Origin: Amycolatopsis sp. cg9
GTDB lineage: Bacteria; Actinomycetota; Actinomycetes; Mycobacteriales; Pseudonocardiaceae
NCBI RefSeq assembly: GCF_041346945.1
Contig: NZ_CP166850.1
Span: 4,712,001-4,776,000 of the forward strand
Length of the DNA stretch: 64,000 nucleotides
Direction: 5' to 3'
Part shown: piece by piece, positions 42,701 to 49,788 of the stretch
Numbering within the stretch: position 1 is the stretch's first letter
Layout of the letters: each line of letters starts with the position of its first letter
Position numbers and translations under genes: made by a program
The notes under the pieces: model-generated
Databases searched by the model: none
Told to the model about the DNA's origin: nothing
The model's input: the letters and a program-made list of their open reading frames with translations, nothing else

Positions 42701-42965
42701 GGGCGCGGTGGCGGCCGCGCGGGGAGCGTCGTCGGAGGCCCTCGCCTACCACCGCGAAGCCCTTGCCGCGGCCAAGAAGACCGGGTGCGGCCCCGAACAG
42801 GGCCGCGCGCACTGCGGGCTCGGTGAAGTCCATTGTGGACTCGGGGACGCGGTGGCCGCGCGCGAGCACTGGGAACGCGCGCTGGCCTGCTACGCCGGGG
42901 AGTGCGTGCCCGGCGCGATCCGCGTCCGCAACCACCTGGCGGCCTTGGACCGCGTGGTCGGATAA
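39720..42965 (+). CDS. AfsR-like XRE-SARP-NB-ARC-TPR regulator
   Basis: The 1081-aa protein combines five parts. These are an XRE helix-turn-helix (residues about 7-60, LTQAQLAERAGLSLRAVRNAE); an OmpR-type winged helix (67-145, RIGVLGPLTVSRGG); a BTAD domain (155-290, ending in EIRRRLAEELGIEPGPELR); an NB-ARC ATPase with Walker A SGTGGVGKTAL (about 341) and LLVLDNAGS; and from about 730 a run of TPR units (AEAITYSTEALAVARKTGDR and similar, about 40 residues each). SARP-STAND proteins activate antibiotic clusters; the extra N-terminal XRE domain gives a second DNA-binding module. The GTG start has GGGAGAGG upstream. No biosynthetic core gene is adjacent. Confidence 0.92.
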   Translation: MEEGRSFAGWLRERRVLAGLTQAQLAERAGLSLRAVRNAELGNVRRPRPETERRLREVLAEAPPEPVRIGVLGPLTVSRGGEPVEIGAEKQRLILALLALQPNRTVRREDLVDVVWDEPPPSCLDLLHTYVARLRRALRPADLIATDKGGYRLSAGESELDLLEFEALLARDAPGEALELWRGPALADVERLRQHPARLALAMRRAKAVMAYAGVADPEDAAVHLRVLTAEEPLNESAHARLMLVLAASGRQAAALDVFEEIRRRLAEELGIEPGPELRAVHRQVLRQDFADPEPPARVPAQLPADVPGFRGRLTQLAELDSLLRREDGDTGARIAVLSGTGGVGKTALAVHWAQRSPAEFPDGQLYLDLHGYGTVRPVEPGDALSGFLRALGVPGADIPAEPDERAAKFRTALAGRRMLLVLDNAGSVAQVRPLLPGSPTCLVLVTSRDALPGLVARHGARRVLVGLLTDAEARDLLRALLGPRVDEEPGATAALIGYSARLPLALRLVAELALSREGERLAALAAELADERRRLDLLDGGGDPLTAVRAVFSWSYRHLPSDAARVFRLCGLHPGRDLTPVAIAALADVPLPEAERLTGVLVRAHLAQQTGDDRVQLHDLLRVYAAELAAAGPDESRAAQERLFDSYVRSAAQAMDVVLPQERHLRPVVPDPDVKVIEAQAWLEAERRNLLAVAAHATRHGWADHLRLLSGILWHYLDVGGYHEEALVLHTHASALAHDAGDRAAEAEPLTLIALGHWRVGRSREARRYLEEALVLVRETGDRRTEIHVLNTLGLVCRALGRFAEAITYSTEALAVARKTGDRTSEGLVLVVLGCSCRGIGRYAEAAGYHQEALALARETADRTSEGYALVNLGDALSAQGRHDEAAQALAEGLEHFQAMGVRVSEGYALGILGDVEHALGRYAEAAEHLERAMEIARETGSPTNRGVALKHLGDVRLAQGRPDEAARHLEEALGLARECGDRGVESRVLNSLGAVAAARGASSEALAYHREALAAAKKTGCGPEQGRAHCGLGEVHCGLGDAVAAREHWERALACYAGECVPGAIRVRNHLAALDRVVG

Positions 42966-43054
42966 CGGGGTTCGAGCGCGGCGAGGTCGCTTTCCAGCCG
43001 CTGGCGGTCGCGGTCGACGAAGTTGGTGCTGCCCGCGAGCCGCCGGGTGATCAC
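42890..43054 (-). CDS. Possible small coupled ORF or gene remnant
   Basis: A 54-aa frame starts with GTG at 43054, overlaps the methyltransferase stop by 4 bp (GTGA) and has GGGAGGAC as ribosome site. Its first 28 codons, outside the regulator gene, have GC-rich third positions and read ITRRLAGSTNFVDRDRQRLE. The rest runs antisense through the end of the AfsR-like gene. It could be a small protein or the 5' remnant of a gene whose end was lost. Confidence 0.35.
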   Translation of the reverse strand: MITRRLAGSTNFVDRDRQRLESDLAALEPRYPTTRSKAARWLRTRIAPGTHSPA

Positions 43055-43827
43055 GACGTCCTCCCGGTGGCCTTGAAGAACGTGTAGTGGAACGTCCCGT
43101 CCTCGGTCCGGTGCAGGTCCGCGACTCCGCGGGCCCAGCCGTCGGCGGTGGCCAGCCCGCGCGCGACGGCGGTCTCGCCGACGCCTTCGACCATCGCGGT
43201 GAAGGTGTCGCGGGTGAACCCGGTGACCAGGCCGGGCCGGGACTCGTCGACGTAGACGGTCCGCGGCTCGACCGCGACGCCGTCGAAGCCGGCGCCGGCG
43301 AGCAGCGGGTACAGGCGCCGCCCGATGAGCGCGTCCCCGCCGGCGTCGGCCTGCAGGCGGACGAGGCAGTCGATCGCGGCTTGCGCGGCTTCGCTGCGCG
43401 GGTGGAAGAACGCCGAGCCGTGGTCGCCCTCGATCACGGTGATCGTGCCGCCGGGCCGCAGCAGGGTCTTCAGGTGGGCGAGGGCCTTCTCCGGATCCGG
43501 CAGGTGTTCCAGCACGAAGCAGACGAAGAGGTGGTCGTACTCGCCGTCGAGGCCGAACAGGTCGGCCTGGCGGAAGTCGACGCCCGGGACCCGGGCTTCG
43601 GCCTGTTTCAGCGACTCTTCGGAGACGTCGACCGCGGTCAGGTGCGCGTCCGGGCTGCGGGCCGCGAGGTGGACGGTCTGGGCGCCGACGCCGCAGCCGA
43701 CTTCCAGCACGCGGCTGCCGGCGGGGAACGCCGTCCCGGCGTGCAGGAGCTCGGCGAGGGTGTCGGCCTGGTCGCCGAGGCGGCGGGCTTCGGGAGCGGC
43801 GTACCCGTGCACGTAAGTGGTGTCCAT
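43051..43827 (-). CDS. SAM-dependent class I methyltransferase
   Basis: The 258-aa protein has the SAM motif RVLEVGCGVGAQTVHLAAR, the acidic loop LTAVDVSEESLKQAEARV, motif II-like YDHLFVCFVLEHLPDPEKAL and LLRPGGTITVIEGDHGSAFF. The pattern matches UbiE/arsenite-type small-molecule methyltransferases. It diverges from a MocR regulator with only 28 bp between starts, which suggests control by that protein. Confidence 0.92.
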   Translation of the reverse strand: MDTTYVHGYAAPEARRLGDQADTLAELLHAGTAFPAGSRVLEVGCGVGAQTVHLAARSPDAHLTAVDVSEESLKQAEARVPGVDFRQADLFGLDGEYDHLFVCFVLEHLPDPEKALAHLKTLLRPGGTITVIEGDHGSAFFHPRSEAAQAAIDCLVRLQADAGGDALIGRRLYPLLAGAGFDGVAVEPRTVYVDESRPGLVTGFTRDTFTAMVEGVGETAVARGLATADGWARGVADLHRTEDGTFHYTFFKATGRTS

Positions 43828-43855
43828 GAGCCCAGCGTGCTGCGACAATGGCCCG

Positions 43856-45304
43856 GTGGACAGAGCCAAAGCAGACCCTTCGGAGGGGTCCATAGGGTCG
43901 GACTTCCTCCAGCTAGACGTGCGCGAGGCCCCGCCGGGCGGGCTCGCGGACTGGCTCGCGGGTCAGCTGCGCGCCGCGGTCGCGGACGGCAGGCTCCCGG
44001 TCGGCGGCCGGCTGCCCGCGTCCCGGGTGCTGGCGGCCGAGCTGCGCGTGTCGCGCGGCGTCGTCACCGAGGCCTACCAGCGGCTCATCGACGACGGCCA
44101 CGCCGCGGGCCGCGGCCGCGCGGGGACGGTCGTGGTCGCCGCGCCGGTGCTGCCGCCGGACCCCGCGCCCGCCCGGGTGCCGTCGAAGGTGATCACGCCG
44201 CTGCCCGGTGTCGAGGTGTTCGACGCGATCCGCGCGATCCCGGCCCGGCTCGACCTGACGCCCGGGGTCCCGGACCTGACGGCGTTCCCGCGTGCGGCGT
44301 GGCTGCGCGCCGAGCGGGCGGTGTTGGACGAGCTGGAGCCGTCCCACTTCGGCTACGGCGACCCGCGCGGCGCGCCCTCGCTGCGGCTGGCGGTGTCGCG
44401 CTGGCTGGCGCGCAACCGCGGGATCCGCGTCGACCCGGGCGAGATCATCGTGGTGGCCGGGGTGGCGCAGGCGCTGACGCTGCTGGGGGAGGTGCTGCGG
44501 CAGCACGGGATCTCCGAGATCGCGGTGGAGGACCCGAGTTCGCTCGGCGCGCGCCAGCACCTGCACCACTGCGGCCTGGCGACCCCGCCGATCCCGGTGG
44601 ACGACGACGGCGTCCGGGTCGCCGCGCTGCACGCGCCGGCGGTGCTGCTGACGCCCGCCCACCAGTTCCCGATGGGCGTGGTCCTGGGCGGCGAGCGCCG
44701 CCGTGAGCTGATGCGCTGGATCGCCGGCGGCGGAATCCTCGTCGAGGACGACTACGACGCCGAGCACCGCTACGACCGGGCGCCGGTGCCCGCGGTGCGG
44801 TCGATGGTGCCGGAGGTCTGCTACACGGGGAGCGTGTCGAAGCTGCTGGCGCCCGCGCTGCGGGTGGGGTGGCTGCTGGCGCCGCCGCGGTTCCGGGACG
44901 ACCTGGTGGCGGCGAAGCGGTTCGCGGACCTGGGCAACGCGGTGCTGGCCCAGCTGGTGCTGGCGCGGCTGATGGAGACGGGCGAGCTGGAGCGGCAGCT
45001 GCGGGTGGTCCGGGCCCGGCACCGGAGTCGCCGGGACGCGATGATCCGGGCGGTTTCCGCGTCGATGCCGGCCGCGAGGGTGCACGGCGCCGCGGCCGGC
45101 CTGCACCTGACGATCACGTTCGACGGGGAGGTGGACGACGTCGCGGTGGCGGCGGCCGCGCTGGCGGAGGGGGTGAAGGTGCAGCCGCTGTCCTGGCACC
45201 GCCAGCGGCCGGGGCGCCCGGGCCTGGTGCTGGGCTACGCGGCGCGGACGGCGTCGGAGATCGAGGAGGGCGTCGCGGTGCTGGGGCGCCTGGTGCCGCG
45301 CTGA
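43856..45304 (+). CDS. MocR/PdxR-type GntR-aminotransferase regulator
   Basis: The 482-aa protein fuses a GntR winged helix (about residues 20-90, LPASRVLAAELRVSRGVVTEAYQRLIDDGHA) to a fold-type I aminotransferase-like domain. PLP-binding landmarks are DLTPGVPDL, HFGYGDPRG, the DDYDAEHRYDR acidic motif and YTGSVSKLLAPALRVGWLL with the Schiff-base Lys. MocR proteins regulate PLP synthesis, GABA use or neighbouring genes rather than catalyse. The GTG start at 43856 diverges from the methyltransferase; an in-frame ATG at 43817 would lie inside that gene. Confidence 0.9.
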   Translation: MDRAKADPSEGSIGSDFLQLDVREAPPGGLADWLAGQLRAAVADGRLPVGGRLPASRVLAAELRVSRGVVTEAYQRLIDDGHAAGRGRAGTVVVAAPVLPPDPAPARVPSKVITPLPGVEVFDAIRAIPARLDLTPGVPDLTAFPRAAWLRAERAVLDELEPSHFGYGDPRGAPSLRLAVSRWLARNRGIRVDPGEIIVVAGVAQALTLLGEVLRQHGISEIAVEDPSSLGARQHLHHCGLATPPIPVDDDGVRVAALHAPAVLLTPAHQFPMGVVLGGERRRELMRWIAGGGILVEDDYDAEHRYDRAPVPAVRSMVPEVCYTGSVSKLLAPALRVGWLLAPPRFRDDLVAAKRFADLGNAVLAQLVLARLMETGELERQLRVVRARHRSRRDAMIRAVSASMPAARVHGAAAGLHLTITFDGEVDDVAVAAAALAEGVKVQPLSWHRQRPGRPGLVLGYAARTASEIEEGVAVLGRLVPR

Positions 45305-45407
45305 CGCGGCGAAATCGCGCTCGGTCCACCGCCGCCTCTGCCCGGTGACCGCCGACCACCACGAACCCGCGACGCGACAGCCGGCCCTGACTTTGCCGGC
45401 GCCCTGA

Positions 45408-45521
45408 CGTCGGGCGAGGTGAACGGGGCAGCCGGATCGGCCCGGGCGGCCCGTCCGGGATCCGGGATCAGGGCGAGTGGCCCGGTCTTGCCTTCGGTTC
45501 ATGCGTCGGGCGAGGTGAACG
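45408..45521 (+). repeat. 18-bp direct repeat pair
   Basis: CGTCGGGCGAGGTGAACG occurs exactly at 45408-45425 and 45504-45521, 96 bp apart. Both copies lie in non-coding DNA upstream of the exporter. They may be regulatory sites or a small duplication. Confidence 0.6.
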
Positions 45522-45608
45522 ACTCGTTCGGTAAAGGATCCACAAAGGACAGTCAAGCGACTGTGATCATGCTCTCCCATGCGTTTCGCGTACTTGGTTG
45601 CCATACGC

Positions 45609-45633
45609 AAGCAACTTGCTTAGCCTAGCTAAG
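45609..45633. promoter_or_regulatory. Overlapping double palindrome, MarR/TetR-type operator
   Basis: AAGCAA-C-TTGCTT (45609-45621) and CTTAGC-CTA-GCTAAG (45619-45633) are two perfect dyads sharing three bases. They sit 27 bp before the exporter GTG in otherwise GC-rich DNA, over the expected promoter. The CTTAGC/GCTAAG half-site style is common for MarR or TetR regulators of drug exporters. No such regulator gene lies beside it. Confidence 0.6.
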
Positions 45634-45659
45634 GGACTGGCGAGCAGAAGGGTTGCACA

Positions 45660-47429
45660 GTGGCGGAACGCCGGACGTATTCGATCGCGGAACTGGGGCC
45701 GCGGTACAAGTGGATCGCGCTGTCCAACACGACGCTGGGCATGCTGATCGCCACGATCAACTCCTCGATCGTGCTGATCGCGCTGCCCGACATCTTCAAG
45801 GGCATCGGGATCAACCCCCTGGAACCGGCCAACACCAGCTACCTGCTGTGGATGATCATGGGCTTCCTCGTGGTCACCGCGGTGCTGGTGGTGAGCTTCG
45901 GCAGGCTCGGCGACATGTACGGCCGCGCGAGGATGTACAACCTCGGCTTCGCCGTCTTCACCGTTTCTTCCATCATGCTGGCCATCACGTGGTTCGGCGG
46001 TGACGCGGCCGCGTTGTGGCTGATCGGGTGGCGGATCGTGCAGGGCGTCGGCGGCGCCTTCCTGATGGCGAACTCCTCGGCGATCCTCACCGACGCCTTC
46101 CCGGCCAACCAGCGCGGCCTAGCGCTCGGCATGAACGGCGTCGCGGCCATCGCCGGGTCGTTCCTCGGCCTGGTCGTCGGCGGGGTGCTCGCGCCGGTCG
46201 ACTGGAACCTGATCTTCCTCGTCTCGGTGCCGTTCGGCGTCATCGGCACGATCTGGGCGTACCTCAAGCTGCACGACACCGGCGTCCGCAAGCACGCGCG
46301 GATGGACTGGTGGGGCAACATCACCTTCGCGGTCGGCCTGATCGCGGTCCTGATCGGCATCACCTACGGCATCCAGCCCTACGGCTCGTCGCCGACCGGC
46401 TGGGGCAGCCCGTTCGTGCTGACCTGCCTGATCGGCGGGCTCGCGGTACTGGTGGCGTTCGTGGTCATCGAAACCAAGGTGGACAACCCGCTGTTCCGGC
46501 TTTCGCTGTTCAGGATCCGCTCGTTCACGTGGGGCAACATCGCGAACCTGACCGCGTCGCTCGGCCGCGGTGGCCTGCAGTTCATCCTGATCATCTGGCT
46601 GCAGGGCATCTGGCTGCCGCAGCACGGCTACACGTTCGAGCAGACCCCGCTCTGGGCCGGCATCTACATGCTCCCGATGACGGTCGGCTTCCTGCTGGCC
46701 GCGCCGACGTCGGGCATCCTCGCCGACCGGATCGGCAGCCGCCTCCTCGCCTCGAGCGGCCTGTTCATCACGGCGGTCACGTTCCTGCTGCTGATCCTGC
46801 TCCCGGTGAACTTCGACTACTGGGCGTTCGCGGCGATCCTGCTGATCAACGGCATCGGCATGGGCATGTTCTCCTCGCCCAACCGCGCCGAGGTGATGAA
46901 CAGCCTCCCGGCCGACGCGCGCGGCTCCGGCGCGGGCATGATGACGACCTTCCAGAACGCAGCGATGGTCCTGTCGATCGGCTTCTTCTTCAGCCTGATC
47001 ATCTCGGGCCTGTCGAGCAGCCTCCCGGCCACGATGCACGACGGCCTGGTGGCCCACGGCGTCCCCGACGCGGCGGCGTCCCAGGTGGCGAACCTCCCGG
47101 CGGTGGCGGTGCTGTTCGCGGCGTTCCTGGGCTACAACCCGATCCAGCAGCTCCTCGGCGGCCAGCTGGCGACGCTCCCGCCGGACCAGGCGTCCTTCCT
47201 GACCGGCCGGAGCTTCTTCCCGAACCTGATCTCGGGCCCGTTCCAGTCGGGCCTGGCGGTGGCGTTCGGCTTCGCGATCGTGGTCTGCCTGATCGGCGCG
47301 GTGGCCTCGCTCCTGACGAAGGACGCGCGCCCGAAGGACCGCGAATCGGTGGGCGAGGAGCTGGCGGCGGTCGCCGGTGAGGCCGGTGGCGGACCGGGCG
47401 AACTGGTGTCGCCGACGAGCGAACGCTAG
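45660..47429 (+). CDS. DHA2-type (EmrB/QacA) MFS transporter
   Basis: The 589-aa protein has about 14 membrane helices. Landmarks are NTTLGMLIATINSSIVLIALP (helix 1), motif A SFGRLGDMYGRARMYN and VQGVGGAFLMANSSAILTDAFP. Long loops and a soluble charged tail (KDARPKDRESVGEELAAVAG) make it larger than the first exporter of the window. It starts with GTG behind a strong double-palindrome operator, suggesting ligand-inducible efflux. A perfect-looking terminator follows the stop, so it is monocistronic. Confidence 0.93.
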   Translation: MAERRTYSIAELGPRYKWIALSNTTLGMLIATINSSIVLIALPDIFKGIGINPLEPANTSYLLWMIMGFLVVTAVLVVSFGRLGDMYGRARMYNLGFAVFTVSSIMLAITWFGGDAAALWLIGWRIVQGVGGAFLMANSSAILTDAFPANQRGLALGMNGVAAIAGSFLGLVVGGVLAPVDWNLIFLVSVPFGVIGTIWAYLKLHDTGVRKHARMDWWGNITFAVGLIAVLIGITYGIQPYGSSPTGWGSPFVLTCLIGGLAVLVAFVVIETKVDNPLFRLSLFRIRSFTWGNIANLTASLGRGGLQFILIIWLQGIWLPQHGYTFEQTPLWAGIYMLPMTVGFLLAAPTSGILADRIGSRLLASSGLFITAVTFLLLILLPVNFDYWAFAAILLINGIGMGMFSSPNRAEVMNSLPADARGSGAGMMTTFQNAAMVLSIGFFFSLIISGLSSSLPATMHDGLVAHGVPDAAASQVANLPAVAVLFAAFLGYNPIQQLLGGQLATLPPDQASFLTGRSFFPNLISGPFQSGLAVAFGFAIVVCLIGAVASLLTKDARPKDRESVGEELAAVAGEAGGGPGELVSPTSER

Positions 47430-47749
47430 ACAGCGCAAAGAAAACGGGCCGGGTGCCACCCTTCGCGGGTGGTGCCCGGCCCGTTTCGTTTCGAGTGGTT
47501 CCCGACTTCGGTAGTGGGCCGAACGGACCAATCGCCCGGGAACGGGTAACGCCGCCGCAAGAAGATCGGATGGGGAGATCGAATGGCTCGCGGGAGGGCG
47601 AGCTCGTCGCCGCGCGGCATGGGAGGTGCCGCGCACCTGGGGGAAGTCTGCCCGAATCCGGGCCCCGCACCGATCGCCGACCGCTGCCCGGCACGCCGCC
47701 GGGCTTGTTCCGCGCTGCTCGAAAACGCTTTCACGACAAGGGGTAGTCC
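47430..47749. other. Gene-free spacer with terminator and leader, 320 bp
   Basis: After the exporter terminator the DNA up to the lectin-like gene holds no frame with coding bias. A possible leader hairpin pairs GCGCGGCA and TGCCGCGC near 47615-47640. AAGGGG before the ATG is the ribosome site of the next gene. I looked for a c-di-AMP or other riboswitch core and found no convincing match. Confidence 0.5.
47442..47486 (+). terminator. Strong 20-bp stem terminator
   Basis: AAACGGGCCGGGTGCCACCC (47442-47461) pairs with 47467-47486 over a 5-nt loop TTCGC, with two mismatched positions, and is followed by a short T-containing run. It begins 13 bp after the exporter stop. Confidence 0.85.
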
Positions 47750-49687
47750 ATGCGCCAGAGACCCTTCGCCCGGAGATCCGCCGTCCTCGGCTGCGCTTTC
47801 ACCGTCGCCCTCACCGGTGCGGTGAGCGTGACCGGTGCGAACGTGGCCGCCGCGGCCGACACCATCACCTGCCGCGCCAGCGCCGGCGTCTTCTACACCC
47901 TCCCGGACACCCACCTCGACCTCGACCGCCACAACGAACCCGAGACCGGCGCCGTCTCCTGGACGGGACGCGCGACGATCGGCAACACGTGGGCGGGCAA
48001 GACGCTCGCCGGTCCCGACGGCCGGATGTACCTCATCTCCGACAACGGCAGCGTCCTGCGCCAGCGGCGGCTGGCCACCGGCTGGGAGAACGGCGGCGCC
48101 GGCCAGATCATCGCGACCGGCTGGAACGGCGTCACCCTGCCGGCCCAGCGCAACCGGATCACCGTCGACGCGACCGGCGACTTCTACTGGTCCCACGACA
48201 ACATCCTCGCCTGGCTCCGCTACGACGAGACGACTAAGACCTGGACCGACCGGCTGATCGACACCGGCTGGACCACGACCAAGTACGACATGATCGTCGG
48301 CGCGGGCGCCGGCGTGTTCTACGCCCGCACCCCCGGCGGCGACCTCTACCGGTTCCAGTACGACCCGGTCAGCCAGCGGTGGCTCGAGTACGCCCGGCTG
48401 GTCGGCAGCGGCGGCTGGCAGAACTACGCCCAGATCGCCTCGGCCGGCGGTGACGTGCTCTACGCGCTGGACAAGAACACCGGGCAGATCAAGTGGTACC
48501 GCTACCTCGGCGCCGGCAACTGGCTGGGCTGGAAGGTGGTCGGCACGATCGGCACGAACTACCAGCTGAGCGTCACGACCGACGACTGCAAGCTGGTCGA
48601 CCCCGGCCTGCCGACGCGTCCCGTGGTCCCGGTCGTCGCCGACGCCCCGAGCGCGGTCGTCGAAGGCACCGGCGGCAAGCTCCAGCACTTCTACGTCGAC
48701 GGCTTCGGCCGGCTCATCCACGGGCGCCAGCGCTCGACGGACATCACCGTCGTCGACTTCTCGGTGGTGCCCGGCTACCAGCAGTACACCGGCACCCCGA
48801 GCGCGCTCCGGGCCGCCGACGACAGCCTGCTGGTGACGGCTCTGGGGCAGGACAGCGAAACCCGCAGCAGCACCCAGGCCGCAGCCACCACGACCTGGCC
48901 CGCCGCGAGCGGCTTCGGCGGCTGGACGCCCGGCGCCGCGGTCCTCGTCCAGCGGTCGGGCACCGGCACGGCGTTCGCCGTGGACGGCGCGGGCCGCCTG
49001 CTGGTCCGCCAGCAGGACGCCGCCAGCAAGCAGTTCCTGCCGTGGAAGGTCCTGCCGTCGTCGGGCCTGACCGCGGACCTGACCGCGGTCGCCCAGAGCG
49101 ACGGGATCGACGTCGTCGCCCGGACCACGAGCGGTACCTACACCAAGGCGACGTACCTCGACGGCACGCTCGGCGCCTGGAGCGCCGTGCCCGGGACCGG
49201 CTGGACCGGCAAGCTCGCCGCGACGGCGAACCCGGACAAGAACCTCGAAGCCTTCGCCGTCCAGCCGGACGGCGTGGTCGTCAACCAGCGTGAGCAGGCG
49301 GCCGGCTTCACCGGCACGTGGCAGCCGCTGGCCGGCGTCACCGCGCAGGGCTCCCCGGCCGCCGCCGTCGACACGGGCGGCGTGGTCCACGTGGCCGTCC
49401 GCGCCACCGACGGCTACGTCTACGTGACCCAGCAGAACGCGCCCGGCAGCACCGGCTACCAGGCCTGGCAGAAGCTGGTCGACTCCCGGACCGGGGCGGC
49501 CTACCAGTCCGCCACGGACCCGACGCTCACCGGGCTTTCGGCCGGCGGCGTGGTGGTGACCTACCGGGACAGCGACGGCGTCACCTACGCCTTCGGTTCG
49601 GGTGTCCCGGTCACGGCCGCGGTCGCGCGCAGCGCGAGCCCGGCGACGGTGTTCACCGGCGGTCCGCTGCCGAAGCCGTCTCTCTGA
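47750..49687 (+). CDS. Secreted beta-propeller lectin-like protein (tachylectin/PLL type)
   Basis: The 645-aa protein has a Sec/Tat-like signal (MRQRPFARRSAVLGCAFTVA, cleavage near AAAADT). Residues about 40-300 contain tachylectin-2-like blades (GRMYLISDNGSVLRQ, DFYWSHDNILAWLRYD, GVFYARTPGGDLYRFQYD). A second propeller-like half of about 45-residue units follows (GTAFAVDGAGRLLVRQQD, EAFAVQPDGVVVNQRE, VHVAVRATDGYVYVTQQ). This suggests a carbohydrate-binding extracellular protein. A strong hairpin after the stop separates it from the RHS gene, but the two large secreted proteins are neighbours and might share a surface role. Confidence 0.82.
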   Translation: MRQRPFARRSAVLGCAFTVALTGAVSVTGANVAAAADTITCRASAGVFYTLPDTHLDLDRHNEPETGAVSWTGRATIGNTWAGKTLAGPDGRMYLISDNGSVLRQRRLATGWENGGAGQIIATGWNGVTLPAQRNRITVDATGDFYWSHDNILAWLRYDETTKTWTDRLIDTGWTTTKYDMIVGAGAGVFYARTPGGDLYRFQYDPVSQRWLEYARLVGSGGWQNYAQIASAGGDVLYALDKNTGQIKWYRYLGAGNWLGWKVVGTIGTNYQLSVTTDDCKLVDPGLPTRPVVPVVADAPSAVVEGTGGKLQHFYVDGFGRLIHGRQRSTDITVVDFSVVPGYQQYTGTPSALRAADDSLLVTALGQDSETRSSTQAAATTTWPAASGFGGWTPGAAVLVQRSGTGTAFAVDGAGRLLVRQQDAASKQFLPWKVLPSSGLTADLTAVAQSDGIDVVARTTSGTYTKATYLDGTLGAWSAVPGTGWTGKLAATANPDKNLEAFAVQPDGVVVNQREQAAGFTGTWQPLAGVTAQGSPAAAVDTGGVVHVAVRATDGYVYVTQQNAPGSTGYQAWQKLVDSRTGAAYQSATDPTLTGLSAGGVVVTYRDSDGVTYAFGSGVPVTAAVARSASPATVFTGGPLPKPSL

Positions 49688-49705
49688 CGCAGTTCGCCTG
49701 ACGGG

Positions 49706-49739
49706 CGGGCGGGCCTCGACGTGGTTCGAGGCCCGCCCG
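49706..49739 (+). terminator. Perfect 14-bp stem terminator
   Basis: CGGGCGGGCCTCGA (49706-49719) and its exact complement (49726-49739) flank a 6-nt loop, 18 bp after the stop of the lectin-like gene. Confidence 0.85.
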
Positions 49740-49788
49740 GCCGTCCCCTTGCCGTGCAGCCGTTCGACCGATGAGGGCGGGATTCCCC

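Larger units (their letters stand above)
45305..45659. other. Gene-free spacer with operator and direct repeat, 355 bp
   Basis: This spacer separates the MocR gene from the DHA2 exporter. A 69-codon frame at 45419-45628 lacks coding bias and I do not call it. The spacer holds an 18-bp direct repeat and a double palindrome just before the exporter, both listed separately. Confidence 0.6.

Noticed and set aside
45419-45628. 69-codon ORF in the exporter upstream region
   Set aside because: No ribosome site, no third-position bias, and it runs through the operator palindromes.
47490-47749. Riboswitch (c-di-AMP or similar) before the secreted lectin-like gene
   Set aside because: The leader is long and structured, but conserved core sequences of the riboswitch classes I know are not present.
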